Translations under genes and position numbers: made by a program
Notes under the pieces: model-generated
What the model saw: only the letters and a program-made list of their open reading frames with translations
Database searches by the model: none
What the model was told of the DNA's origin: nothing
Assembly (NCBI GenBank): GCA_947034895.1
Contig: OX344763.1
Coordinates: forward strand, 16,337,001-16,401,000
Direction: 5' to 3'
Origin: Rhytidiadelphus loreus
Taxonomy: Eukaryota > Streptophyta > Bryopsida > Hypnales > Hylocomiaceae
DNA length: 64,000 nt
In this document: piece after piece, positions 23,044 to 36,183 of the stretch
Layout of the letters: the number at the start of each line of letters is the position of its first letter
Position numbering within the stretch: position 1 is the first letter of the stretch

Positions 23044-24595
23044 TTAACTTAAGGTAGTATGTTCTAAAAGCGCCCATCTTCTTCAAACTACCCCTATTTT
23101 TAGGTGGTGATCCTTAAATGGACCATTGTAGCAATTGAATGCACCAAAGAAAATTGTTTTCCTATTGTAAGAGCCAATCATTGTCTTTGATTTCCACACA
23201 TTGCTTTACAAGTTGCAAGTAGACAGATTCTGGGAGACCTATAGTCACAAATAGGTGCCTATGTCCAGAATCTTTGAAAATTTGTAACTAATTCAAAAAT
23301 GCTTGGAAAAATACAAAACCACTTTTGTTAGGTTCCTCATCCATTTTTTTTCTCTGAAAAATAATAGAAAAATAATTTTGTCCACTTCAGCCTCCAAAAA
23401 AGGCGGACCAGCTCTTAAATGGTCACTTTTAGGAACGTTGGTCATTGTATAATTTCCTTTGCTCTGGGAGACTGGTCTGGGGGATTGGGGTCCGAACTTC
23501 GGAAGGTGGTCCACCAGCTTTGGTTTTGTCAGATCAAGACTCCATTTCGCAGTAACTTAAGTGAACTTAAATTGGTCCGAAGATTGGTCCAAGCATCAAT
23601 GTTTTTTTTAACGTGGGCAGTATGCTTCAAAGGTCAGTTGAATTTTGGGGAATGGTCCGTCGGTCGGTCCATCCCTTAGATTCAACATTGCTTTTATCAT
23701 GGCAACCCATGTAAGGTATTGTACATAACATTGTCTAATAACGAGGAAATGGTCCTCCCCATGTTATGAAGGTATTATATTTTGCTAGATACTTGCGAGG
23801 GAATTATCAATTACTTCAAGGATTGGGTTTGGCTGAGGGGCCGTGTAAGACAATTTTGATCACATTGTAGGGGGGGCGATGTTCGAGGATGCAAAAGGGC
23901 CCTGTCCCTCATTGGAAAACAATGTTACATAGTGCCCCAATGCATTGCATCACAAATATGATCATTTACGAAATCAAAGGTCTGGAACAATATATTAAAG
24001 ATCTAACATGCATGATTTGACTCTTTCTCCCAATTTACAAAAAAATTAAAATATACTATATTTCAAGGTTGGTTTTGAGATAAACTAACCTCTAATTGCT
24101 CAAACAAGAGGGACTAATATCACATATAAGAAATTGGAATAATAATTGTAGTTCCTACAAAATATCTATATGGCATTGATTCGTGTAGAACATTCTTTTT
24201 TCTTATCATTGATATATTATATGATTTTTTTAAAGCTTCTTCATTAAATATTAACCCTTAAAGGAAGTTGGAAACAATTGCCCTTAAGGTGTAGAATGTA
24301 GTTTTAGGATACAAAGATGTATTTGTAGGTGCAAGAAAACTTTGATTGGCTTGATATTTTTTGGAACTCATAATAAAAGTTCCCTTGGGAGTATTGTGTA
24401 AAATTTGTGAACTTTTTCAACATTGATATGCAATTTTCAAAAAATATCGCATGCATAGAATAGGGCCAATTTGTGCATTTCAACTTATATTGCTATTTTG
24501 TTGAGGTGCAAGCCATGGAAGGAAGGTCCAAATTCCCTAAAAAAATTTGTATTGTATAGGCATATATGTTAGTTGCAAAGCTTGCCATGAGTTTG
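23044..24595. other. AT-rich spacer, no gene
   Basis: Counterpart of 2,700-5,240 in unit 1 with indels. The only frames are short and not conserved between the two units. Confidence 0.5.
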
Positions 24596-25154
24596 CACTA
24601 CAACAAAAGCAGTGTTTTATGACTACTTCTAAACGACTGCAGTGAGTCATAAAATAAAAAAATATGACTCGTGCAGAAATCACTGTAGATGACTCGGAAT
24701 ATGACTGACTGCAGTTGTTTAGAAGCAGTCGCTTCAGACATCAGTCATATTGGCAATCATATAAGTTGAGGGATATAAATACCTATAATTAGCCATAATA
24801 TGCCAACAAGGCGTATATTTTGACTTTCTTTGACTTTTTCTTGAGCTGCCCGGGTAAATGAAAAAATCCTACGTGGAATATGACTGCGTTGAGTTATATT
24901 TTTTGATGACGTGGAATATGACTGTGGTCAATCATATTTTATGGAATATGACTACGTTGAGTCATATTTTTTGATGGCGTGGAATATGACTGAGGTCAAT
25001 CATAATTTTTATTACTATAGAATATGACTGCATTGAGTCATATTTTTTGATGACATGGAATATGACTGTGGTGAGTCATATTTTTTGTTATTATAGAATA
25101 TGACTACGGTGAGTCATATTTTTGCAGTCATAAAACATTGCCATTGTTGTAGTG
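24596..25154. mobile_element. CACTA-like non-autonomous element A
   Basis: A 559-bp insertion begins CACTACAACAAAAGCAGTG and ends CATTGCCATTGTTGTAGTG (terminal inverted repeats of about 30 bp allowing mismatches). It is flanked by a 3-bp TTG duplication; unit 1 (about 5,241) has the unoccupied GAGTTTGGTTATC. This fits the CACTA superfamily (CACTA termini, 3-bp duplication). The interior is a degenerate array of GGAATATGACTGCGTTGAG / TCATATTTTTTGATGACGT units with ATGACT and AGTCAT in opposite senses, so short hairpins recur. No transposase is encoded. Confidence 0.88.
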
Positions 25155-28100
25155 TTGGTTGTCTAGGAAACATTGTGATAAAATGTAGTAAATTGTTTAT
25201 TCAATGTTGGATTTGAAAACACCTTACACTTGGTGAACAAAAAGATAATGGTATGAACATACTAGGGTGCGTTGATTGTGTGTGGGAATATTGACCTTAG
25301 GGCACTTGGAGGTGACTCCATTATTTTGAAAAAGACATTTATTCCTTATAGAGTACTATGACAATGAGTGAATTTGAAAATGAGATTGGTTTTCATGTGA
25401 GAAAATGTAGACTGGTTATAGTCTATGGCAATCAACTTTTGAAGTATTCTTATATATGAATCAATGTAGTGCCACCATTTTCTCCATGCTTTCAAGAGGA
25501 CTTTAGTTGAACTCCTATAACTCTAAGTGTTGTCATTGCTTTATCTTCACCATTTTGATAATTTCATACTCAAACCATGCAGAAATAAAATCTTATTAAA
25601 TTAGTACATTACTAGTATACAATATCATATCATTAGTATATAAACATTTTGAGGACTTTGTTAGGGGTTTAGGGATACATGATAAATGTGGATGTCAAAT
25701 ATTTTGAGATAACAGAAATCAAGGTTGTTTGAAAGTATTAAAAAATGACCCACTAATCAACGTGGATGCAAAATGTTTTCATGGATCAAATCTTGCTCAA
25801 AATTAATGAAAAAATCTCAAACAAATGGAAAGTCATTCAAATGAATGAAAATTCTAGGATTGGATTGTTGGAAATTTAGGCTAACTTCAAAATAATTCAT
25901 TTCACATCTACGTGTTGAAATTGACGATGAGTTAGCTAGGATATAAAAATCTCATAGATTTGTCAATTGTAGTGCACTTTGGAAGACACTGCACCATTTT
26001 GATTTGAGGACATTTTACACGATTTGTTGATTTTCTATCTAAGTAGATGCATAAAAGGACTTTGAGATGAATTAGAAATTTAAAAAGAAATTTGAAATTT
26101 GAATGTAGAGTTGTGACCTTCATTCTATTTAGTATACATTAAGGTAGATGAGCTATAGGCAAAATGGTTGCCTTGCCCCTATGGGCTTGTTGAAGGATTC
26201 TCCCAATTATCATCTTGGTCACAATTGTAATATATCTTTATAGTAATTTCAAATTCATAAACTATACTACATGCAATGATTCCATCCATAAAGTTTAATT
26301 TAATTATATCAAGTTCATATAAAGTATAAAGACTTAGAAAGAAATTCTTCAAACCTAGTCTACCACTTTGGTTCAATCAAAGACAAAAAAATGGCTTTAG
26401 GAAGTGAGAACTTATTCAACATTGTTTAGTAAATTATAAATTGCCTACAAAATTAGCTTCATTTTCTCTTGCCTTTGATATAAAAAATTGTGGATTTTAC
26501 TAACAACCCAATTTCAATCATTTTTATTTTAAAAGCTCAAAAACAAGTTTACATTTTATATTAGCCATTTTTTAAGAAAAAAAACAAAGGGACAATTACT
26601 TTTTTACACATAAAGGAATGTGCAAGGCCAAAGGAAGGTGTGGGATTTGGGGAGAGCTCAAACTTGCCTATGTTAATCCTACCTAAAAGTATCAAAATAA
26701 GCATTTGAACATGGTCTCTATTGTCCTTATAATTTCTCTTAGCTTTTGCTGAAACATGTTAACTAAGCCACTACAAATTCTCTTTGCATGTAGTTTTTAG
26801 ACAGTGTATGATATAATTAATTATGAGTTTTCAAAGTGCAAATTTTAATTATATCCTATGATCAAATCAAGCTTTAGCATTCTAAGATTACACATTTTGT
26901 GCAAGAATTTGTAGACATTGGTTTGTAGTAGTGAGGGTTCAATTATGTATAGTTGTCTTATTTTTACATTACATTAAGAAACAATGAAGGTGGGTACTAA
27001 TAATCAATTATCTTTGAACTTTGAAAGTTTATGTTTTGAATTATTGATATTTTTATTTGTTATTAATACTTAGGTACAAATTTTTGAAGTAAAATTAGCT
27101 TGAATTAAAATTATCAAGTTTAAAAAAAATTAGAATATATGTTGCCTAGTTTACCATTTTAAAACCAAAATCTCAAACCAAGATTGGAATTGTTGTTGGT
27201 TTTGCATTAGAGTAAGAGATGTCATTCAAGATGTTTTAGATTGAAATTCTACTAGATTTTCAAACATTACTAGATTTGATAGAATTGGGTCATAATTAAT
27301 TTTCCCAAAACTTACATTAATCCTAGAACTCAAGGACAATGCAAACATTTTAGATCCAATGAAAGACTTTTAAGATTATTGTAGAAACAAAGAAATCAAT
27401 GCACCTATTTTAATCATAATTGGATGATTTTAGGTTGACTACTATGGTGATATGTCTCACTCTTTCTTGGTTAAATTCAACAGAAGCTTGAATGTACCCC
27501 CCCAAAATGTAGAGATAAAGAACAATGTAAAAATATGTTCACCTATAATTGTCAATATTTATAATTGAGCATAATTACCATTATTAGACATAAATTAGTT
27601 GTTCAGGATCTTATTGGCAAATAGAAGATGATTCTAGTGCACTTTAAGCACACATTATTTGGACACCATATGCATACATTATAAAAAATTTAAGTATTGT
27701 TTCAAGGTATACCAAAATCCAATATTAGGGTCTCGTAGACTTTCAAGTTTTGACTTTACACACCTTCTATAATTAAAATCTAAGAAAAAGTGTTGCTCTT
27801 GGGTCCAAATGTAGGTGACACATTTTAGGTAGTGTTGATTTTACACACCTTAATCCTAGAAGAACACTGAGGCCCAAAAGCGGCCAACGAATGACTTTCA
27901 AGATTAATGTAGAAATGAAGAATGCACATATTGGCTCAAAAATCTGATCATTTTTGGCATGATAGAAACAACACATTCTCAACCTCTACTTTTTGACCCC
28001 AAACCAACATATTCATAAAGAATTCAATTCCACTCACCTTTTGAAATATTGATGGACTCTCATCCTTTGAATTCCTACTTTTTGAAGAATGGTTTTAGGA

Positions 28101-28445
28101 ACAGATTCAGTTCTTCCCTGAGTGAGGTCTCGTTCTGTGAGGGTTAAGTTGCAAATTCCAGCGAAGGAAAAGAGGCCCTTCGAGCGCACTTTCGTCTCCT
28201 GACTGTCGGAATCCATCTCTGAAGTACAGTACCCGCCTTCCAAGGAAACAGATCACGTGGGTGAGAAAATCATAGAAAAATATTGGTACTGGGTGTGTGA
28301 GTCATTGAAAATGGGTGGAGAAATCGTAGAAAATATAGATAATGGATGCCAAAGAAAACAGACAGGTACACGCAATCCTGTTTCTAAACAATAAAGTAAG
28401 TCTGCAGCATTGACCCCCTCTGACTCATTTGGAAATTCTTTGGAC
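25155..28445. other. AT-rich spacer, no gene
   Basis: Aligns with 5,250-9,250 of unit 1 with many small indels and substitutions. No gene recognised; the open frames present are broken or different in unit 1. Confidence 0.55.
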
Positions 28446-28899
28446 TATAAGTAGAATGCTCTCATAGCCCATATGCCATACTAACTGTGATTTCTCTCAC
28501 TCTCGACGTTGTCCGTTCAGCTACCTTGAACTCTTACTATCGAATTTGCATTGCAATCAAGTGAGTACTGCATGTACAGAGCCTCTCTGGTTCAATTGCA
28601 TGCTCTGAGATTGAGTTTCAATTGCATTTCTGAGATTGTGTTTCAAATGTAGCCATCTTTAGTCTGTGGATCGTATATGGATCATTGTTTCCTCGCTCAC
28701 TTGCATCTTGATTCTGTCCTTGATCAATTTGGATTAGATCATTCAGGGAATTGGAGGGTTTGTAAGCATTTTTCTATGGGTGAAATCATTCTCAGACGGA
28801 GCTGCAGCGCTTCTTGTTTTCAGACAAATCAAACGCGAATTTACGAGGTTGGATGTTGTTGTTTACAGGTGCAGGTCTGTGCAAGAAAATCTAGCAGCC
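28446..28899 (+). promoter_or_regulatory. GST4 TATA box and leader intron
   Basis: TATAAGTA lies at 28,446-28,453. The leader and 5'-UTR intron (GTGAGTACTGC...TTTACAG) are nearly identical to those of GST2, ending just before ATG 28,900. Confidence 0.55.
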
Positions 28900-30310
28900 A
28901 TGGTGATGAAGTTTTACTCCACAGCCGCTCCCAACGGGGAACGCGCTATCTTGCCACTCTTCTTGGCGGATGTAAGAAAATTTCTGCTGAAATTAGGAAT
29001 TCCGTGTTGTTGATTCCGTGAAAATGTGATTTTTATGCAACCCTAATTAATTGTCAGGCATTTGGATCTTAAATCATGCAGCAATGACGAAGCGCAGATC
29101 AGATTAATTAACCCACTCACTCTTTCTCACCATTATCGTGGGCATTTGAAGGTGGACGCTGAGAAGGAGTTGGAGCTGGTGCTGGTGAACTTAAGGGAGA
29201 GACAGCAAATAACGCCCGCGTACAAGGCGAAGAATGTAAGCCCAGGATAGCAACCCCTTTCTTGGGAGTTGGCTTCTTTTGAAGATGTACGTGTTGTGAG
29301 AGTTTAGGATTGACTGATCCTGATGCTCCAATTAAGTGTAATTACTTTCAGCAACTAATACGAATACTGTTCCTGAAATTGGTGTGTGTGCAGCCCTTTG
29401 GAGTCATCCCGTACTTGGAGGATGGCGAGCTCGGAATCTTTGGTAAGCAGATGATACCATTTTTGTATTTCATTGAAAAATTAGGTCGTGTCTTTTTTGC
29501 AAAGGTTAGTGTGGCTCGTATTAGAATCCATTATTCTTTTCATCCAATCCTAGCTTGGTCGGCATGCTTGAATGTGGGCTCGTCTTACCGTGATTCCATG
29601 CCTGGCAATAGAATCAGTTATTCAAAAGTAAGCTGGTACCTTCATGGGACTTAGTGCTCTACTGTTTCGTGCACCTGACGAGGCTCCGAATAGGCAGAAA
29701 ATAATGGTATCCTTATCGTCCCGTGTTACATCAATATCGCTTCCTTCATGCAAGTGTGGTAAGATTTGCCACAGCAACTTTGATTTCAAGAATGAGGAGC
29801 TTGTAGCCCGAATTGTCTTAACTTAATCGTTAATGTGTGCGAGGAAATGCAGAGTCACGAGCCATAGCCAATTACCTTGTGGAGAAGTACAACCTGACAT
29901 TCCTGGTGGGCACGACCCTGAAGGAGAGGGCCACCATCAACCAGTGGGTTGAATCCGAGGCCCAGAACTTTCACCCTGCAGTGAGACCCTTGGTAAGGGA
30001 CGTCTTCGTTTCCCGGAGGCTCAAAAGGCCTGTGGATGAGAAACTCATCGCCTCTTCTTTGGAAAATCTCGGCAAGGTTTTGGACGTGTACGAGGTCCAG
30101 CTCTCCAAGCATAAGTATCTGGCTGGCGATAGCTACACTCTGGCTGATGTTTTCCACACACCTTACCTTTTCCAGGTTAACACCCTGGATGTGTTTGCAG
30201 GAGCCTTTGATAACCATCCTCATGTGAAGGCTTGGGTTGACGATATCACCACGAATCCAGCGTTCGTGAAAACCAGAAAACTGGACTGGGATAATGCCAC
30301 TTCACTCTAG
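28900..30310 (+). CDS. Phi-class glutathione S-transferase, copy GST4
   Basis: The exons are 28900-28971, 29152-29235, 29394-29442 (49 nt) and 29853-30310, giving about 220 aa. The protein matches GST2 apart from Ala to Thr in exon 2 (QQITPAY) and Ile to Val near the C-terminus (PAFVKTRKL). All phi landmarks are present (NPFGVIP, ESRAI, YLAGDSYTLADV, VKAWVDDI) and the catalytic Ser position is again Pro-Asn. Near-identity of the promoter, leader, introns and 3' UTR shows whole-gene duplication rather than retroposition. Probably expressed like GST2. Confidence 0.9.
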
Positions 30311-30502
30311 AGCGCGTAGTGACACTCTGATAATGTAGGGAGCCAGCAATTTTGGATCTTGGGTTCTTGTGTTGAGGGAATACTCGGCTGTTTTGGGGTC
30401 AGATAGCGTGGTCTTTTTTTTGTGAGGAAGAACAGACTCTTCTTGCTGAATTCAGACACTTGCAATGTCGGTGACAACTCTCTTGTACTGTGTTGCAAGG
30501 AA

Positions 30503-30508
30503 AATAAA
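30503..30508 (+). terminator. Poly(A) signal of GST4
   Basis: AATAAA about 195 bp after the stop codon, conserved with GST2. Confidence 0.5.
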
Positions 30509-30569
30509 ACTTTGTGTTTCATAAAGACTGTGGAGTGTTTTATTGAGGGAGTCTCGTTGCCTCGTTACA

Positions 30570-30890
30570 CAAGAGAGGAAGTGATGCAAACCAATTCTTT
30601 TGTCAAAGATTCTCTTGAAACCACGGTCTGAGGGGCTTGGCATGTTGTTTAACTCCTCAAGGACCAAAGAGGACACAATGTGTCAATCCTCTTTAAATTT
30701 TCAATGGCAAATTCTCGATAGGGTGAAACAAATTTCAATATTTTGTAAACCAAGATCTTATAGAGTAACAAGTTGTCATACTTGTTGCATTTTCTGATTT
30801 TCAAAATTTCAATGTTTTGACAAGTATTTAAATTTTTATTTAGGGAATTTAGGGAATGTAGCCTAATACAAAAAGGAAGCAAACATAATG
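30570..30890. other. About 320 bp present only in unit 2
   Basis: Unit 1 (about 11,370) reads GCCTCGTTAATGTTTTCCC, whereas unit 2 reads GCCTCGTTACACAAGAG... before resuming at ATAATGTTTTCCC. No terminal repeats were seen; it may be an insertion here or a deletion in unit 1. Short open frames on both strands have no recognisable product. Confidence 0.6.
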
Positions 30891-31867
30891 TTTTCCCAAT
30901 GAAAGGAATAGTAGGCTGGGATGGAAAAAAAAAACATTTTCTTGGACATTTCTAGTCTTTACTCTACACAAACAAACTAGCTCTAGAGAATTTTTTTTCA
31001 AATTTGTATTTTAAGCAATTTCAAAAATATAAGGTTCAATTTGGTGTGATCAAGAATACAAAATAATTAAAATGATTCCAATTCTTTTGAAGATGTTCCA
31101 AACAATATGCTAATAATATCAGTTGTTAAATTTCAAAAAATTGATGCATGTATAACTTTGTAGGTTTCAACTTGGTCGCTTTTGGCTTTCTACTCCGTTT
31201 GTTTGAAAATGTGTACAAATTTGAGAGAGTTTTTTATTTCTCAATTTTTAAATTAAAAAATACTACATCTGTTTAAGATGCCAATACAATTTTTTTTTGG
31301 GGGGGGGATAGAAAAGCATTATTCATCTTCTTATAATTTTTCTTCCCCGAAAGCTTTGTTTTTTGCCTACATAGTTGATCATCCAAAATTGATATAATCT
31401 AAAAATCCAATGGTCAATATTTTTCACAATTAATTCCATGCATACTAGACAAACTAATAGTCTTTATTTTTGTATGGTTAAAATTAAAGATTTCAAGCAC
31501 TTCCATGTGCAAAAAAATATCAAAGTAGGACAATTCATTGAAAACCTCCATTGTCAAAAAGTTGGGCCTTGAGGGTTAAAGGTTAATGAAGGTGGTCAAT
31601 AAACTATGGTAGCAAAATGGGCATGCACCAAAATATGTTGCATCTTTAGTGTGGCAATTTACAAAATTGAAGGAATAAGAAACTAAAGATCAAACATGCA
31701 TGCTTTTAATTTTTATAATATGCCATGATAAAGGTTGTTTTCAAAATAAATGAACCGCTAAGTGCTCAAATTAAACGTACTAATAGATATCACTTTAATT
31801 CAAGAATCATAATAAATAATTGCACTTCTACAAAAACACCCATTATTGATTCATGTAGAGTGGTCTT
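30891..31867. other. AT-rich spacer, no gene
   Basis: Matches 11,380-12,060 then 14,290-14,600 of unit 1; it is the unoccupied counterpart of the 12,061-14,282 insertion (junction near 31,570). Confidence 0.55.
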
Positions 31868-32132
31868 CATTAGGGGAGATTCCTGCGTTTTAAGAAACTA
31901 CGAGTTCCCAGACTGTGGGAACTGCGGGAACGCTGTGGGGACTCTGTGAGAACGTTGATTTGACATGTCCAGGAGACGGCCACGTCAGATATTATTTTTT
32001 AATATATTATTTTATTAATAATTTTTAAAATTTTAAAATTTTAATTCTTATATTCTGATTGTACTGGATTGGTTTCCAGCAATGGGAACAACCCTGAAAC
32101 AATCTCCCAAGTAGTTGAAATCTCCCCTAATG
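31868..32132. mobile_element. CATTAG-ended MITE, member 2
   Basis: A 265-bp insertion with 16-bp terminal inverted repeats, CATTAGGGGAGATTCC at the left and GAAATCTCCCCTAATG at the right. Unit 1 (about 14,600) has the uninterrupted GGTCTTTCTTTCAAGG. The flanks are a TCTT-rich tract, so the duplication length is ambiguous (3-4 bp). The interior has GAGACGGCCACGTCAGAT followed by an A/T tract, as in member 1. Non-coding. Confidence 0.8.
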
Positions 32133-32412
32133 TCTTTCAAGGATTGATATATTATATACTTTCTCTCAAAGCTTCAATCTTCAATGAATGAACAATTAGA
32201 TGATGTGCATTGTTCAAACCATCCACATTGCTTGATTTTTTAATTATGAATTTTTTTAATGTCAAATGTTGTTGAGATATATAACAAATTAAAGTTGTTT
32301 GAAAGTTCAAATATGATTCAACGATCAAAATTGATGAATGAAAAGTCTTCACATGGATGGAATTCACTTTATAAATATACTCTGCAATCAATCCTAATCT
32401 CTAATGTTTTAA

Positions 32413-33332
32413 CCCCTAAAGTCCCATTGTCCCCTTGGGGGACAATTTGGAATTCAGGCAGGTTCCTATGGGCTGAAATTTTACCCTAATTTTTTTAAAC
32501 TTTTTCTGAAGATAGAAAATCTGATAAGCTTTGTGGGAATATAATTTTTATTTCAATCGGTGCCTGGAAGCAAAAGTTATACCACAAAAAGCCTGAAACT
32601 GAACTCGGCGGGCAGCACAAAAAATATTGCAAAAATTCAAAATAAATTCAAAAAAAAAAAAATTCTCAAAGATAATGTTTTTGTCTACATCTAAAGCTTT
32701 GATTCATTCCACTTTGATTAGTGATGTGAAAGTTATGAACAATCTTATGTTTCGGGCAATCTAAGCATCTTTTTGGAAAAAAAAACTTGTAGGATTCATC
32801 TCAGAATGCAATTTTCAAATTTTTCAATTTTTTTTTTGAAAAGGTTAAATTTGCTTGTTAGAACAATCTCACCGTTGGGATTATTGTATTTCAATCCCAT
32901 CTAAGAGCTATTATCAATTTAGTTTTTTTTTCAATCTTGGACCTACTTCTACTTGACAATTTTTTGAAGTATGAAAATCAAGTTGTTATTTTTTGAAATT
33001 CTTTTTCTAGACTCCCAACTCAATTCTTCAACACAAAATTTTTTTAATTCAAAATCCACAGTGTAATTTTTTTCCACAAATAGAGATCAAAGTCATCTAA
33101 AATTGCAGTCCAGTGTTCAAAAAAACTTGTTTTTTCAACTTTGAATGCTCATATCTCTCAATCTGTACGGTCAAACTTCATGAAATTTTTATCACATGAT
33201 CTAAAACAAGTAAAGTTAAAGATCCTACGGTTCAATTCCAAAAAAGTTTTTTTTTTTTTTTTTGGACTAACGTAGTAGAAATGGCAGTTTTGAGTGGTTT
33301 TTGACAGAAAAATGGCCTTAAGACTTTAGGGG
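32413..33332 (+). mobile_element. TTAA-flanked MITE (CCCC..GGGG family), copy b
   Basis: 920 bp, tips CCCCTAAAGTC / GACTTTAGGGG, flanked by TTAA on both sides (32,409 and 33,333). The empty site in unit 1 (about 14,880) reads AATGTTTTTAGAATA, so only a TTAA-like 4-mer was duplicated. Interior matches copy a (inverted) and copy c throughout. No coding capacity. Confidence 0.85.
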
Positions 33333-33336
33333 TTAA

Positions 33337-33977
33337 GAATATACATTTTATACAAAAATCTACAAGGGTTTTGCAATATTGAGGGTTCAATTATATATGT
33401 AGAGACGTCTTACTTTTAGATTACATTTAGAAATTGAAAAGCTACTTTGTAGGTACTAACCAAAAATTAGCTTAATTGATTTACAACTACCTAATAGGTT
33501 TTATTAATTGGAATATTTATTGTCTAGTTTACCATTTTAAAACCAAAACCTCGTACCAAAATTGGATTAGAGAAGAGATTAGTAACTTGAAACCTTTTTG
33601 TATGATGGTTGTAGTTCTTCTATTTGACTTTTGTTGCACTCGCTCCAAATAAAGATTGATTCTATACTTTTAGGATTTTTCATGTAAAATGATTTACAAT
33701 GTGTAATCTAGAATTGCATATATAAAAATTTAATTATAAGTATAGACCTAAATGAATTTAGAACCAGAGTTATTGAAACAAGAATAATATTGGCATGGAT
33801 AAATTGAGAAGGCCAAATGAAATAAATATACCATTGTTATGTGATTACTTGAATTTGTGTTATTTTACATTTTGAAGATTTGTATTTCAATGTACATTGT
33901 TTCCAAAATATAATGTACCATAATCTAAAATCCTCTTGTAATTATCAATAAATTCGTACAAAAATTAAGAAAGTTTA
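33337..33977. other. AT-rich spacer, no gene
   Basis: Counterpart of 14,885-15,505 in unit 1. No gene recognised. Confidence 0.5.
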
Positions 33978-36183
33978 CACTACAAAAAAACTGCCAAATA
34001 TGTGACTGGCACATACGACTGCAATTTAGTCGTATTTCAGTCACGCGACTAGAATACAACTGCAAGCCCTGTAGTCATATTAGTTGAGTCGTATTCCAGT
34101 CACGGGTTCTATTATAGAATCACCCAACGAAGTGGGGATGGATGGAACTTTGGATGAAAAGAGGCTCAGTTGAGGGAGATAAAGATAGAAAGCCTTAAGA
34201 AAGATGAAGTGAAGCTGCCATGTGGAAAGGGATTACCAATTTGGATTAGGTGGATAGAAGATTGACCCTTCGAAAATCTGACGTGGACATTGCAAACGTA
34301 GTCACGGTGAAGTCACGCTGCAGTTGCGTTTGACCACTTTTAAATTTGACGTGGACTTTTTCACTACGTTTGACCCCTTCTAAATCTGACGTGGACATTC
34401 TGAATGCAGTCATGCTAGAGTTGCGGGGGACCCTTCTATAATCTGACGTGGACACGCAAATCAGAAGTCATTGTGTAACCATTTTAAAGTGATATGGATT
34501 TAGGGTTTGGAATATAGGGTTCGGGAATTACGGCAATGTATGAAAAGCATTATACAGTCCTGTATGAATACATTGTAAATATTGTAACAATACATCATAC
34601 ACCATATACATTACATCATACACCATATATAGTACATCATACATCATATACAATACATCATACACCATATACAATACACCATATACCATATACAATACAT
34701 CATACACCATATTCAATATATCATATATTGAATATTTGACAAATATGTCACATGGCTTTTAAAGCCACTTAGTGTGTGACTATGATAAGTTGAAATGACA
34801 AATCTTTTCTACAAGTGGAGTGATAGGAGGCAAGACAAACCATGTGGGACATATGAAACACAAAACTGTGTTATTAGTTATAATTTAGAACTGTAATACG
34901 ACTTGCACTTGACTAGGTGCAGTCACGTCAAAGTCATAGTTGGCCCTTAGTGAATTAGAATCATAGAAAGTCGTTGTTACTGTTAGTAATGTTGTTCTAT
35001 TTTTTTTCCAATGTGGTTCTTAGGAGTAGGCTTAACAATCAAATTGTATGCATGTACAAGGAATTAAGGTTCAACAAATGTGCAAATCCATCCAGTGATG
35101 GAGTCATGGAGTGATCACTTTCCGAAGTGCAGTCATGTACTAATCATTGTGTAGTTACGTGACAAACTCGCCGCAGTCATAGTATAGTTACGTGACAAAC
35201 AAAGTCATACTACAGTCATAGTGAAGTCACATCGCCTGCAATTGCAACCTGACCATCTTCTCCCCTACCATCTTGAATGTCTTCCCATTTACTACAAAAT
35301 CAGAGGGTCATGTTCACTTCTTTTCATTCATGTTGTTATGAAACATGGACAAGTTCTGGCCTCAACAACTTTAAACATTTTCCTACACCTTGTACTTTAA
35401 TGCAAACCCTGAAGCTAACAACAAGTGTGGAAGTGCATTAAACATTGATAACACTATCCCTATTACGCCTTCTTCAAAATGAGTCCGTACAGCATGTGTC
35501 CACCACATGACAACCCTCCTGAATTTCCACAATTATTTCATTCTTCAACTAATCTTCAATCTCTAAAATAGGAACAATAAGGCTCGTAGACCTTGCTCTC
35601 CTAAAATTAATTCATTTACGGTACATTATTACTATATCTTAGCTGACTTGCATTCATTCGAACATTCCTAAACCCCAGTATTTCAATTTCCTGCCCTATG
35701 GCATGCCTCTCTTCTTATTTAGTACTAAAATGTAGCGCTAGTCATAAAGCAGTCATACTATAGTGACATACCGGAAACTGTCCACACCCTATCTTTCCTA
35801 TACCATGAGGCCCCATCTTTTTCTTTATCCATATGTAAAAGAGAACGCCAACTTTGTGACTCTTCCTAGCGTTGCAGTCATTTTGCAGTCACTTCTTAGT
35901 CGCGTTGCAGTCGCAAAATCCGGAACCGCACAACTAAACAATGACTTTGCCTTCTGCAGTCACGTTCCAATTCACCACGTCACTGCATCGTTGTCCCTGT
36001 GAACGGAAAGTTGTGGATGAAGTGCACAGTGCGTTTCGTGTTCATCCTGAAGTCATAGTCACGACTGTAGAATGACTGCAGCGCTCTAGATGTCAACTCG
36101 TTGGTGCAATTAGGGAGGTGAAGTCGCGTTGCAGTTGCGTAGTTATGTTTTGCAATCACATATTTGGTAGTTTTCTTGTAGTG
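33978..36183. mobile_element. CACTA-like non-autonomous element B
   Basis: A 2,206-bp insertion begins CACTACAAAAAAACTGCC and ends GGTAGTTTTCTTGTAGTG (inverted tips extending through CCAAATATGTGA). Unit 1 (about 15,505) is uninterrupted there (AAAGTTTAACAATAGG). Subterminal regions are packed with degenerate GCAGTCAYG / AGTCATAGT motifs. Inside are a block of TCTGACGTGGAC repeats (34,270-34,460) and a tandem ACACCATATACAATACATC-type array (34,585-34,735). No transposase homology was recognised; it is non-autonomous. Confidence 0.85.
34585..34735. repeat. Tandem CATCATACACCATATACAA array
   Basis: Short-period array of ATACATCATACACCATAT units within CACTA-like element B. It yields low-complexity open frames on both strands that I do not regard as genes. 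Confidence 0.8.

Noticed and set aside
34528..34739. Open frames on both strands in the CATACACCATAT array
   Set aside because: Low-complexity translation of a short tandem repeat inside a transposon.
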